Positions 39,744 through 50,842 of a DNA stretch of 64,000 nucleotides are shown in pieces (position 1 is the first letter of the stretch; each line of letters starts with the position of its first letter). Made by a program: the position numbers and the translations under genes. The notes under the pieces were generated by a model, which was not told the DNA's origin, did no database searches, and worked only from the letters and a program-made list of their open reading frames with translations. The DNA comes from Anisakis pegreffii. Lineage: Eukaryota > Nematoda > Chromadorea > Rhabditida > Anisakidae. Location: contig JAPYMA010000806.1 in the NCBI GenBank assembly GCA_035041965.1, positions 62,001 through 126,000 on the forward strand. Direction: 5' to 3'.

Positions 39744-42066
39744 CGAGTGTTCTGTTGCGTTTCGATTGCAAACGTTTTGAGCACTCTGAAATTGAAATCG
39801 ACAGTGATCCATGTTCAATGAGCACAAAGCACTACTTCGTAATGACCCACATTCAATGAAACGAGAAAAAAAAGGACTGGAAAAAAGAGCATTTGGATGA
39901 ATCAAATTACTACAGAGCGATTTTCTTCAACATACGCGGTCCCTCGTGTTATCCATTTTCTCGCTTGATTTTATTATCCATTTTCTTCTTTCATCCCTTT
40001 ACCGCGGAATACTCGCTTTCAAAAACCATACTTTCGAAAATGTTCGTTTTCAACAAAAAAAAACGTTATTTGAAATCTCAATTCGCAATAAAAAAATATT
40101 CTTATAAGATTGCTCTGCACAAAATCACTCAAAACGAATCACTCATCCTATTAACAAAACTCATCCGAACAGTGCTCTTGATGAATTTCTTCAACAAAAA
40201 ATGGCGATTCTTAAAAGGTTCACAAGATGAAGGAACAAATGAACTTGCAGCTGTTCGTTCAGTAGAAAAACAAAAAGCTTACAGTTGATGGTTGGTCACT
40301 GCTGTCGTCATCTTCATCTACACACATAAATCCTTCCAATACGAATTCAGCATCCTCAAAGGTATAGTATTTAAAACGATATTTAATACATTATATTGTT
40401 TAAATTAAATGTGCCGATTTAGCTATCGAATTAGATCATTATTATGACTAACGATAAGTTTAATTTTAACATAAATTATAATAACAATCTTATCCAAACA
40501 CTGAATAAATTCAAATAACCAAATGAATGCACTTATATGAGACTAGGAGTGGAAGAATGACTTACTATTTCAGTATCCATAATTTTGATTGGTTAGAGAG
40601 TAAGATAAATAGCTGATTGGTTAGTGGATCAATTAACTCGACCGTAAACCATACAAATATTAATATGCAGTATGGTCAGCGCGGCTTTCATAGATGAACA
40701 AGAGGTGTTATACAAGGTTGAAAGCTAGCTACTTCCAGAAACGTATTTGTCTACACAGCCGAATAACGATTAAAACAATTCATCGTTTAGCGATGCACTT
40801 CACCTTTTTGAATAATAATACACTCCCGTTCTGAAAAAAAACAACGATGACACGATTTTTGGGGAGATCATTGCGATCAACGACCATCCAATAAAACAAT
40901 CGAACAGTCATGTGTTCAGGTCAACGCACTTGAACACATATAGAATACATGCGAGAAGATCATATTCAACGTCACGCAAAATTCGATTCGTAAATTTCAC
41001 AGAGCACGCAATCAATCACAACGGAATAACGCGGCACTGTGTTGTAGGTCAAAGCATCAGACTCAATCGAACCTTTATATCAACGTCGATCTCATAACCA
41101 CACCCAATTTTTTGTCAGTGTGATGGAACCACTCCGAATTTATCTGGATTCTAAGAAAAGATGAACGATCGAAATGTTCTACTTAAATTCATTTTTACAT
41201 TCGCAATAAATAAAGCACACAACTGACGTATTCAAGAGCAGCGTAAAACAATATCATCAATTGTCACGATATATTGCGACGATTATCAAATTGCGTTCTC
41301 TCCTCAACGCAATCCGAATAAACGAATTCAAGAGCAATACGTACGTACAGAATCGAATTCGGATTGTATCGACGCGGAATGAGAATCAGAAGGCAAATGA
41401 AACGAATTAACAATCATTGAATAACGGATTCGATGAGAACCCATCGAATAGGAAATGAATCTTATCGATCACATAAGTGAATACATCAAAAAATGAGTGC
41501 AAAAAAGTTTTATTTATTTCGTTTCATTTACATAATTAAAAACAAATGACAACAACAACAATAACAACAATAATAATAATAATAACAATAACAACATTTC
41601 ATAAAATCAATGAAAAACATTTCAATATCGCAAACAATAATAAAGTTACGTAAAACTATTCGATTTTTTATCCATCGCCGAATATTTTCTTTCCCTACAA
41701 AACACTACCGAAAATCGGTGAAGGTCGAATATAAGTGAAGAGACATGTGAAATAAAAAACTTTCGAAACTGAACAAATAATGTTTCTTCTACGTTCACTC
41801 AATCGCACCGCAATAAAGTAAAACACTGCATAAGATAAAACTTCAGTGCATAAACCATTATATTTCAAGTACTTTAAGTGCTTAAAGAAACCATTAAAAA
41901 ACATAACAACTTGCTTGAATTAGAAAATGAGAAAATTCCAGACATTTTCATCAAACAAAGAGAAATCTGATTGAGCGGTCGGAATTTTAATATAAAGCTA
42001 GCAAAACTATATTGATGACTTCTTAAGACTTGATTGTAAAATGCGTTTAAGAAAACTTTCACTTAC
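39744..42066. other. Spacer with simple repeats and minus-strand poly(A) signals
   Basis: Holds an AAC/AAT repeat at 41549-41595 and two overlapping AATAAA on the minus strand at about 41508-41520. The latter would suit the 3' end of a minus-strand transcript starting near 42147. The plus frame at 39893-40288 is Lys/Phe-rich, starts inside the promoter side of the disordered-protein gene and has no splice support. No other gene seen. Confidence 0.4.
41549..41595. repeat. (AAC/AAT)n microsatellite
   Basis: Interspersed AAC and AAT triplets, roughly 15 units. It would lie in the 3' untranslated region of any transcript that ends at the nearby minus-strand AATAAA. Confidence 0.9.
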
Positions 42067-42147
42067 ATTCAATAAATCAGGGTGGACGGGAAAAATGTGC
42101 AGAATAAATTTGATGATTCTCTGTGAATGAGAAATTGCTTTCGACAT
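42067..42147 (-). CDS. Candidate first exon, 27 aa, of an unidentified gene downstream of lsm-8
   Basis: ATG at 42147 (or four codons earlier in frame) opens MSKAISHSQRIIKFILHIF... and runs directly into a consensus AAT|GTAAGT donor at 42067. The SHSQRIIKF opening recalls LYR-type small mitochondrial proteins, but the LYR tripeptide itself is absent, so this is only a hint. I could not settle the next exon. A minus frame at 41837-41695 after TTATGCAG and the AATAAA near 41515 are possible continuations. It lies about 360 bases beyond the lsm-8 stop, same strand. Confidence 0.25.
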
Positions 42148-42509
42148 TTGCACAAACATAAAAGAAATGCACAGTTCTCATGAAGTTCCGAGCACAACAT
42201 AAACCGTTGAATAGATTCACTCGATTCTAGTCTATGGAATTTGTTTGATGAATGAACATTCCTGACTTTCTCATCTCTCATTCCCAATTTTCCTTTCTAC
42301 GGATCATCCCACCTTCACGAACGTTGAATGAAAAAAAATCAGTTGAAATTCCCAGTGAACGCATTACAAATTCTTATCGTATAAACAACACAACAATGAG
42401 ATCAATGCTTCGCACATCTAAGCAATGCTCCCTAAAACATAAATAAATACACTCGCACAATACAGATACATGAATATCATTTATAACCGTTCATCAACAT
42501 TCCATTCTC

Positions 42510-44736
42510 CTAATATTGGATCCAAATCGGCCCTAGCGGAGGCGCTTTCATCTTCTCGAAATCAAGCCTCTTATCCAAATCCTCATCCAATTCACCAACC
42601 ACCGCACTGAAAATTCGATCACTTTTGTAATATAACAGATGGAGATCATAGTCCAAATAAACGATCGTCAAAAGAAGTTTAATAATCTGATGAGAAAGGA
42701 ATACAATGATTGTGGTGTAATATTGAGGAATGAATTCACACCACCCTTTTATTAGGATAATAATAGCAGAGACATTATTAACACGAATAGACAGATGTAC
42801 ACTCGAGAACTGAAACGAATACAACAAGGAAAGAAATGTGCATTAAGAAGCAGCCAGCCAGCAGTACTTTACGACGCAACATGTCATCCGAGATGATCGG
42901 TCGTGCACTTAAAGCAATACACACGTTTTGCTGCAATTATTGCCCGATGCAAAAATCATAATGGCAATTTGAGACGATAATTTATGCCAATTTGAACACT
43001 CTTCCTAACATTCATCATTAGCTTTTTCAGTCATTTCGAAAATAAGACCAACAACAAACCACTGAATAGAAACTATTATTATTCACTAACGAATACACCG
43101 AGCACATTCTCAAAAATGCATTACCATTTGTTTAAAATTATTGTGGAACAGAGCAATATGAATGGTAAGCAATCATAATCTTCACATACGGAATATTCTA
43201 TCAGATAACATTGGAGCGAATGGATAATTTCAAAAAAGTGTTTTCACACTGATATTCGTCAATCTTAGCCCTACCGCTGCCAAAATTCAAAGACAACAGA
43301 GTAAGATAAACCAAATAGTTGAATGGTAAAGACCTTCTAACAATTTGTCACAGTCAAACGCGATTAAATCGGCAATCTGCGGACGATTCTATGTTAGTAG
43401 ACTGCAAAAATCGCAGCTTTTGAACACATAAATATAAGTGAGAAAAAACAAGAGCACTAGCAAATAACTTTTTAAACAGCATTCCAAAAAAAAAAACATG
43501 AACAGCCCATGTTCAATGGGATTCTATTACTTAAAATAAACAGAAATTAATTCTTTCTCGATTTTTAACTTTTATAACTGATTATCATTTACAACTGCTA
43601 ATGCGACCATTCCCTAGCAAGTGAATTTTTAAAAAAAACGAGGCCGATTTCGATCATACAATAGACCGATTTGTTCAAATCAAAATGAATTTCACTCGTA
43701 CGAGTGATTGATTATTCAACTTTTTCAATATCAATAATGCAAAAGAAATGGATGAAATGAAGTACATTTAAAGATATTGATGAATGGTTTGCAATTAGGC
43801 ACGAAAATGAACGTAACAGTTGAGCAAGCAGTTGTTCGGTACGGTTATTACAGCGCATTCATTCGTAATCGACATGTGGAAAATATGAACATTATGACTT
43901 CAAACTGTGCAACCTTGAGATTTAGAGACAAACAATGATGGAAATTATGGTCATAATTGGAATTGCTACTCTTAAATGAATAAAAGAACTGAACGTTTAC
44001 ATGTTTACAGATTGTGGTACTAAGTTAGAAATATTGTAATAATTCAGAATTTGGCACTTTTGCTGATAACAGGCGCCACTGCGCGCGTGTGCTTATCGTT
44101 GGATTACCACTTTCGCAATTCGAAGTCAAATCAAGAGTACACTTAAACTAAGACTTAAGATTAGCCCAGTGTTGAGGCTAACGCATAGGCTTCGTTCGAC
44201 TTATGTGTGAAGCGTATGAGCACACGAGCATTTGTGATGGCGCATTTGTGGAGCCTGTTATCAGCAAAAGCACCCAGAATTTGATACGTTTTCGTGATAT
44301 GAGCGTTCTTATGACTGTAAGACACAATGTAAGAAACGTTGGTAATGTTGTATTTCAGGTTGGTAAAATCACAGCGGCATTTCGTTCGTGCGAACATTCT
44401 TGTTTTCCTCTAACTAAGTAACATATTTAACTACGGATGTGAACGAAATGCCGTTTTGATTTTACCAGCCTAAAATACTACCGTTCAGTAATTCCCTAAC
44501 AGATTCAGAACGAAATTAATAAATAGCGAGACTTACACATTATCGCCTCGAATAATATATAAACCGAGTGGGATCTGCTCAACACCTGCCTCTTCACTGA
44601 ACACGCGTTCATGGGAATCTTCGAGCACAAGATTGATGGTCTGATCGAAACCTTTCATAAGACCGACAATATTGCGACCATCACCTGTTATCACCGATAT
44701 CACCTTGTTCATGAACGATTCCAGTGACTGAGTCAT
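42510..44736 (-). CDS. lsm-8: U6 snRNA-associated Sm-like protein LSM8
   Basis: Component of the nuclear Lsm2-8 ring that binds the 3' oligo-U of U6 snRNA and supports spliceosome assembly. Two exons, 44736-44537 and 42606-42510, join inside a Val codon (GT|T) across a 1.93-kb intron, giving 98 residues against 96 in human. Sm1 holds VISVITGDGRNIVGLMKGFD and TINLVLEDSHERVF; Sm2 holds LGLYIIRGDNV, then AVVGELDEDLD. The first donor is GTAAGT and the last acceptor TTTTCAG. The start was put at the second Met of the open frame (MTQSLESF) because it aligns with the family and lies one base after TTTTGTAG, a likely trans-splice acceptor. The C-terminal KMKAPPLGPIW tail differs from human. The long intron carries an inverted repeat. 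Confidence 0.93.
44351..44477. repeat. Inverted repeat inside the lsm-8 intron, 37-base arms
   Basis: Arms at 44351-44387 and 44441-44477 match at 33 of 37 positions around a 53-base loop. The shared core is GGTAAAATCA followed, after a divergent triplet, by CGGCATTTCGTTC. It lies about 60 bases downstream of the first lsm-8 donor, so it would be transcribed and could fold in the pre-mRNA. It could be a relic of a small non-autonomous DNA transposon; no target duplication is obvious. Confidence 0.85.
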
Positions 44737-46130
44737 CCTACAAAACCGTTCGTTCATCTATTATTGGCAGTACTCTAATGTGATTTCATCACGAAACAAA
44801 TCTTACACCGAATCTAATTTATATACTTCAGAGTTTGATTAGCAATAAAGAGAAACGTTATAATATACTCACACGGATATTAAAACGGATATCAAACGTG
44901 GAAATATTTCAAAGCAATATTTCAGATGATACACTCTAATAACTCTCGTTGAGATTGCACCAAGTGTATGTAAGATCGCTCGTTTGGTTAATTCAACGTG
45001 TAACTGTTAAGGGAGAGAATTCTCCAGGAAGGGCTTCGTGGGAGAACTGGGAGTTTCATAAGAAAGCGAGCATTGCAGAGGCAGAAATAAGAGTTTCTGA
45101 GTGGCGAGAGATGCCTTCGGTAGACGATAGGTTTTCCAGGAAAAACAGTGGCTTTTTATGAGAAAAAGAGATTACCTGGAAGCGGTCTTCCTCGGAGGGG
45201 ATAGGGTTTCTCTGGAAGTGAGACGGGTTCCTAAGACCCAACAATATATTGATACCTCACCCACTGTAATCTATCACGAACACATCTAAAATTTCTCCTA
45301 AAGAATATGAAAAAATTGAGGATTGAATGAGTTTCAACTTGTATTTATCCATGACCGAGTATCTAATCGTAAGCTAAAATGCAAACCTGATCGTGATGTT
45401 GACAAAAGCAATGTGAGAAATTGACGGATCTATCCCAATTGATGTTTCTTATTGTAACAATGATATTTTCGGTTGATAATACTCATTTTCTACCCAAAAA
45501 CGGAATGTGCAAAGTTACTGTCTATTACCGTTTACAAGTTAAGAGGAAAATGTATGGAATGAAAAATTCAAATAATTTATTTGCCAAAATGGCAATTCAT
45601 TGTGACGATGAAGGGTTTACGTGATATTCGCCACCGAGGAAATGACAATAACAAATATAATTACCTTCATGAACAAAGAACGTAAAAGAGGGAAGTGTTT
45701 ATGCGAAGGAATATGCGACATTCGTGACCGGAGAGTTCAGTTTCAAATCCCGGTAACCCTTTGCTATCCTCTACCATCGAATCCATCATCTATCTTCCGG
45801 CTGCGTTTCTCTGACTTCGATGGATCTGCCTCAAACTTTGCAAACAGCCATGAAATCTTCCAGTTGCAGTTCGCAACTTTCAATTCAGTAAGAACTCAAC
45901 CGATATCGTGAGATGCTTTGTTTTTCTTCAAATTTGCATTGTTTCCCGAAACTTGAAGACGTGGGTGGGTGATTCACTGTGAGTAACGTCTAGAACATCG
46001 GATAATTGGACCGAACGTTTTTTTTCTATGAACGAGCGATTTCGAACACATTTGATACACCATCCACCTCGCTCGTATTTTTCGCTCGGTCACTTCGTAC
46101 ACAATCGATAAAACCAGTTCATCAACTGCA
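44737..46130. other. Spacer upstream of lsm-8, with a diverged tandem repeat
   Basis: No gene established. Plus frames at 44949-45161 and 45421-45911 lack clear splice sites. The patch 45010-45230 is visibly purine-rich and GC-richer than its flanks and contains the repeat listed at 45114-45218. Confidence 0.4.
45114..45218. repeat. Two diverged copies of a roughly 74-bp unit
   Basis: A segment reading CCTTCGGTAGACGATAGG then TTTTCCAGGAA recurs about 74 bases later as CTTCCTCGGAGGGGATAGGG then TTTCTCTGGAAG. The match is imperfect, perhaps three quarters of positions, so this is an old or partial minisatellite. Confidence 0.45.
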
Positions 46131-49116
46131 CTAGTCCTCATCGTTTGTGCTATTCCTAACCCACTTTCTAGGAGTCAATCGCAATCTACCTCTTTTTTCC
46201 GTGTCATTAAGAACAGGAAGCAAATCTTCCTCTATGTATGATCAATAAACTCTGTTAAACGCCTCTCTCCGAAAATTCGACCCTCCGAAATTGATTTTTG
46301 TGGACCTTTTACTGCATTTTACGATCCTATTAATACTAATGTACTGAACTGCTTGCATCCATTCATTGACTCCGATTAGCTGCTGTTCAAATGTACGAAA
46401 ATACAACGATCATTATTGTTTACTCACTCACTCTTTGGTTGTATAATCGTTTGTACAAAGCCAAAACAATACCGAGCATCATAAAAACTCCAACTTTCCA
46501 AACACACCATCGCACCGTGAGTATCTCGACAGCACCATTAACCATCAACCGCAATAAGTGCTCCACTACAATGACTCGCCGAAAAAATAGACCGAATAAC
46601 CAACCAACTAAAGAAGAATGAAATGCAACGAACGACAACAGAAATACGTTCAGTTAAACAAAGTGTCCCTTTATCCAACAAAATACAACGATGTTCATTA
46701 CAATAACACAACAGAGAATTTGTAGTTCGTACATTCAGTATCAATTACCGAATCAAATTGAATTGTATAAAAAAATTATTCATCATCACCTATCAGTAAC
46801 ACACCCGTTCTTCATGTTTCAATGAAGATGTCGTATCAATGCACAAACACAAAACTAACTCAATTCTCAAACGAAATCATCAATATTCAGATGATGATGA
46901 ATAAAAAATAACTACAATCAATCAGTCGAACCACTTCAGCAGACGATACTCAAGCATCAAGCGTAATCGCCTTCACCCATCCATCCATTCTTCAGCAGTC
47001 ACGCAAACGAACATCATTCATTCATCAAATTGTCACCTTATCAATCGTTACGTACATTGCATAAAACAAACGATATGACTTATCAAGAACGACGACTGCG
47101 ATAACAATACTACAATGATCATAGCCATAAGAATAACAACGATGACAATCGATGCTAATCATCAATTTAACAAATCGGATAAAATGGTTCACTTTCAATT
47201 TTTGCAAGAGAGAATAAAAGCACAAGCTATCATTATATAATAATAGGCGGATGACACACACCCAAACGGTGAACAGAGCCGATTCGAGAAGTGATTTTAC
47301 TTATTCGATTTTGATTGATATTCAATGTTTGGGAACATGTTTTTAGAGTTATAGCAAAATAACTCATAATCGGTTAAGAGATGATAGTGAATATTGTAGG
47401 TTTTATAGACGTATTATTATAAAGTGATAACTTAGGAAATTCAATAACAAACAATAAAATATTAGTTGAATGAAACAATGAAAATATATGATGAAACATA
47501 AATATAACATTCACAAAACAACTTTTTGCATTAGGCGGCTATAGAGAAGAGTGATGATGTTGAAATTGATTACGATGGTGACTGATAAGAATTGAAATTG
47601 AAGCATCAAAGGTTTATAGGTGAAGATTATAGAGGAATTAGGAAAAGGACGGACTGAATGATGCATGATGCAAAGAAACATGCATGCATAAGTTCACTTT
47701 CTTGCGAGCATACTTCAAAAAAAAGAGCAATTTTCATAAGAAAGATTCATTGGTTCAACAACGTACACAACGTGACAATAATCATGAAGTTTAGAGTACC
47801 ATAACCATAAAAATCTGAAATGATAACAATCCGAAAAGCTTTAGGCATCGACGCTTCGCTCGCTCGAATTATGAAGTAAGCTCTCAGAAAACAACAAAAA
47901 TCAACAACAGCAACACGATAAATATCGAATGCTCGTTTGAGAATTTAGAGAAGAGAATGAACGATGATTGCAAATGAATGTTATTGTTCGAATGAAACGA
48001 AATCGAATAACTCATCGGATGTAAAAACCTCATTTTGTCGGTTATAAAAACCACCACTTCGATGTAAATGAGTGGACACTAAAGCGCAAACAACAACAAC
48101 ATCGACAAACAAATGATAATACAAGCATATACACACTACGAATAGTGTCTCACCACTGCAAATACGTTTAAATAAATCAACTCGCTTAAATAACCACACA
48201 GTGCCCGTAGTCGAAAGACACCAGTCAATAACAAGTAGATTAATTAACGCAACAAAAATTACTAACGATATTACACATTTGAATAGTTCGTAGACATTTC
48301 GAGTCACCCCAAAGGTGATGCATGTTGCGGGATGATCTAATATTCTTTTACCGTTCTAGGAACGCTTGATTAGCGAGAAATTATTAATCAAGTGAGAAAG
48401 ATTTACTTGACTATTTCAACTGAACAGTAAACTACTCCAATTCTGCGGGCATCTATCTGAGTTCAACATCAGAAAATACTTAAAATCGGACTGATCAACC
48501 CTAGAAATTGCGCTAAAACTAGGCATTTAAGATGATGCATAAAGAGTAGTGTGGTTGCTTTCCGTAATCGATACGAATCAATCAAAATGGTGAGGTACTG
48601 AGAATGAACGGTTGAAATATTTCAATTTCACGGCCACCCCTTCCAAACCTTCCATTTATTGATTCGCTCTAATCAATCTCAGAAATTGTATCCCATCAAA
48701 CAAACACAACTTTAACATTTTTTTTTCAAACAATGATGATGACAAACCACGGAATATGAATGACATCAGTCAAACGAAAACAACTCAACATGAAAGCCAA
48801 AAGCCAAATGCCAAGCACCTCAACAAGCAGATAGATCATCATTCACTCTTCCATATCAACCATTTATCAACAACTCGAACACCGCAACAATATCACACTC
48901 CAACATCCTTTATAAAAGAACTTATCGTCACATAGTTCAGCAATATTCACTAAGGGACCTCAAGTGAATTCACAAACCTTGAACCAAAAGAAGTTTCAAA
49001 GGATGGAATAAATCAATTTTGTCGAGAACGAAATGAACATCACCGAAAGCCGCGTAACGAGTTCCCAGAGTATAATCATTACCAAGTGTACCTAGATGGA
49101 TCTCGAGTTTTTGATA
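46131..49116 (-). CDS. PEX11-family peroxisomal membrane protein, partial (gamma-like)
   Basis: PEX11 proteins sit in the peroxisomal membrane and promote its elongation and division. Four exons join in phase: 49116-48978 (0 to 1), 48336-48154 (1 to 1), 46607-46432 (1 to 0), 46229-46131 (0 to stop), giving about 198 residues. Support: strong donors GTGAGA and GTGAGT and a strong TTCTTCTTTAG acceptor; the last acceptor is unusual (ATAGAG|GAA). By eye the order of landmarks follows human PEX11G: a GTRYAAFGDVHFVLDKIDLF helix, a YELFKCVISL helix, an RVD linker, a membrane helix (GWLFGLFFRRVIVVEHLLRL), and a final NGAVEILTVRW...GVFMMLGIVLAL hairpin. The basic C-terminus is EKRGRLRLTPRKW. The N-terminal exon was not found; an ATG-led piece near 49285 ends at a GTAAGC donor but its phase does not fit. 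Confidence 0.5.
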
Positions 49117-50842
49117 CTACTGCAGGTAAACTTACTATAAGATTAAAGAGACTCTTCAACAATTAATGCCGATATGCGTTTTGAAATTAGATAAATAAAG
49201 CATGAGGCTGGCATGTGTGTACAAAAAGCTTACGGGTATAACCCAATTGAGTGAAAACATCGAATTCCATCAAAAACTCTCATATCATATCAACTGACAA
49301 AAATGTTGTTTTCTTTTTCTTCCAAGAGATTGTTTTTAAGCGTCGTGCGACAAACGAAAACAATAAAGAAGACGACAGAAGAGAGGCTAGAGGTAATTTC
49401 AAAGCACACATCAATACACACATCCACCACACAAGTTGGATGCAAAGCAAATAGGCATTTTAAGGGTGGTTCAGGATTGAAGATGTAATATCATTCATCT
49501 GTGACAGCACAGATCAATGAAACAGCATGCAAAATCATTTCGGCTTTATCATTAAGTCATTCTCATCTTTACGTCAACTCAACATTACGAAGTTATTCGT
49601 TAAAAACAAATTTCGAATACGGAGCGGTAAAGTAACTTCATATGAAAATACCCGTTTCAGGTATAACTGATATTTGGTGATTCAAAATTGATCTTTGAAA
49701 AATGCCCCGATTCGGAAAATTTAGTAGGACGCATTCACCCCTTTACCACACTACTCGATGAACATCGTAACGTTCAACGAAATTCAACGTAAAAACCATC
49801 ATTAGTTCGGATCTTGATTTAAGGAGAGGTTATGCTAGTTCACAACGAAATAAACCAAATAATGACATGGAAAATTCAGTGTCATTTCACTTCAATCCGG
49901 ACTGATGAGCAATGGTATTAACTCATTCAAAAGAAACAAAAGCCGGAATTAGGTAAGGTGGAAAGGGGAAATTCATTACTCATTGTTATCAACAACAAGA
50001 CGCGAAACCGTTCGAGAAAATTTCGCGCACTGAAAAGGAAGACCGACAAAATGATAACAAACACAAAGGCTTTCAGGGAAATAAAGAACCAACAACAAAA
50101 CAAACAGAAACCACTATCTTTCTGGGACATGTCAACTAAACAAATAATCAATCAATAATTACTGTTTTAGATTCTGAATCGAAAAAAAAAGAAAAAAACA
50201 CTACACTAATGAAGCTAATATCTATGCTTTGAAGAAGTAATGGAAGATGCGATTGAAATGAAATTAAGCGTGATGTGTGTGGATGGATGCATTTAGAATA
50301 ATAATAGGCAAAGTGTAACGGGAAATGTAATCAAATCAAAGAAACGATATATTATACGACGAATGCTAATAGAACTGTTGAAGAAATACAACAACAATAC
50401 TGCCGCGTGATAAACGAAAATAAGCAGCAAAACAAATAAACGATAACAATCATATTTGATGACACTGTAAAACACAAACTGATTACTGTTTTTAGATAAA
50501 CACATCACCATACAAAAACTGTTCTCATCTACAATAAAAGAATGCGTTTCAAATGAAAGATGGTACCGTTATGAGGATATTTTAGAGATAGTAATTCACA
50601 CTATACAATACCATAACAGCAATTTTTTACTATAAATGAGTTTACAATAATTGCGCTGCGAGGAGTACAATCAAGAATTTGCAATTAAGAACAGATTAAA
50701 CAAAAAACGAGTAGATGACGATAACAGTTGAATGATCGGCTAACGTCTACAGCAAACAAATACATATAAAGATTAAGCCGCCGCTTTGAAGTTGTTTTCT
50801 TTTTTTTGTTGTTGTTGTTGTGGGTTAGTGAGAGAAAGACAC
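49117..50842. other. Spacer between sqd-1 and the PEX11-like gene; sqd-1 3' UTR at right
   Basis: Should hold the missing first exon of the PEX11-like gene and the 3' untranslated region of sqd-1, which includes a (GTT)n run at about 50805-50819. The frames at 49251-49488 and 49927-50158 are Lys/Asn-rich or Phe-rich with open antisense and no splice support. Confidence 0.45.

Noticed and set aside
45735..45765. tRNA T-loop-like sequence (TTTCAAATCCCGG)
   Set aside because: No pairing partner for the T stem at the right distance and no D-arm or acceptor stem.
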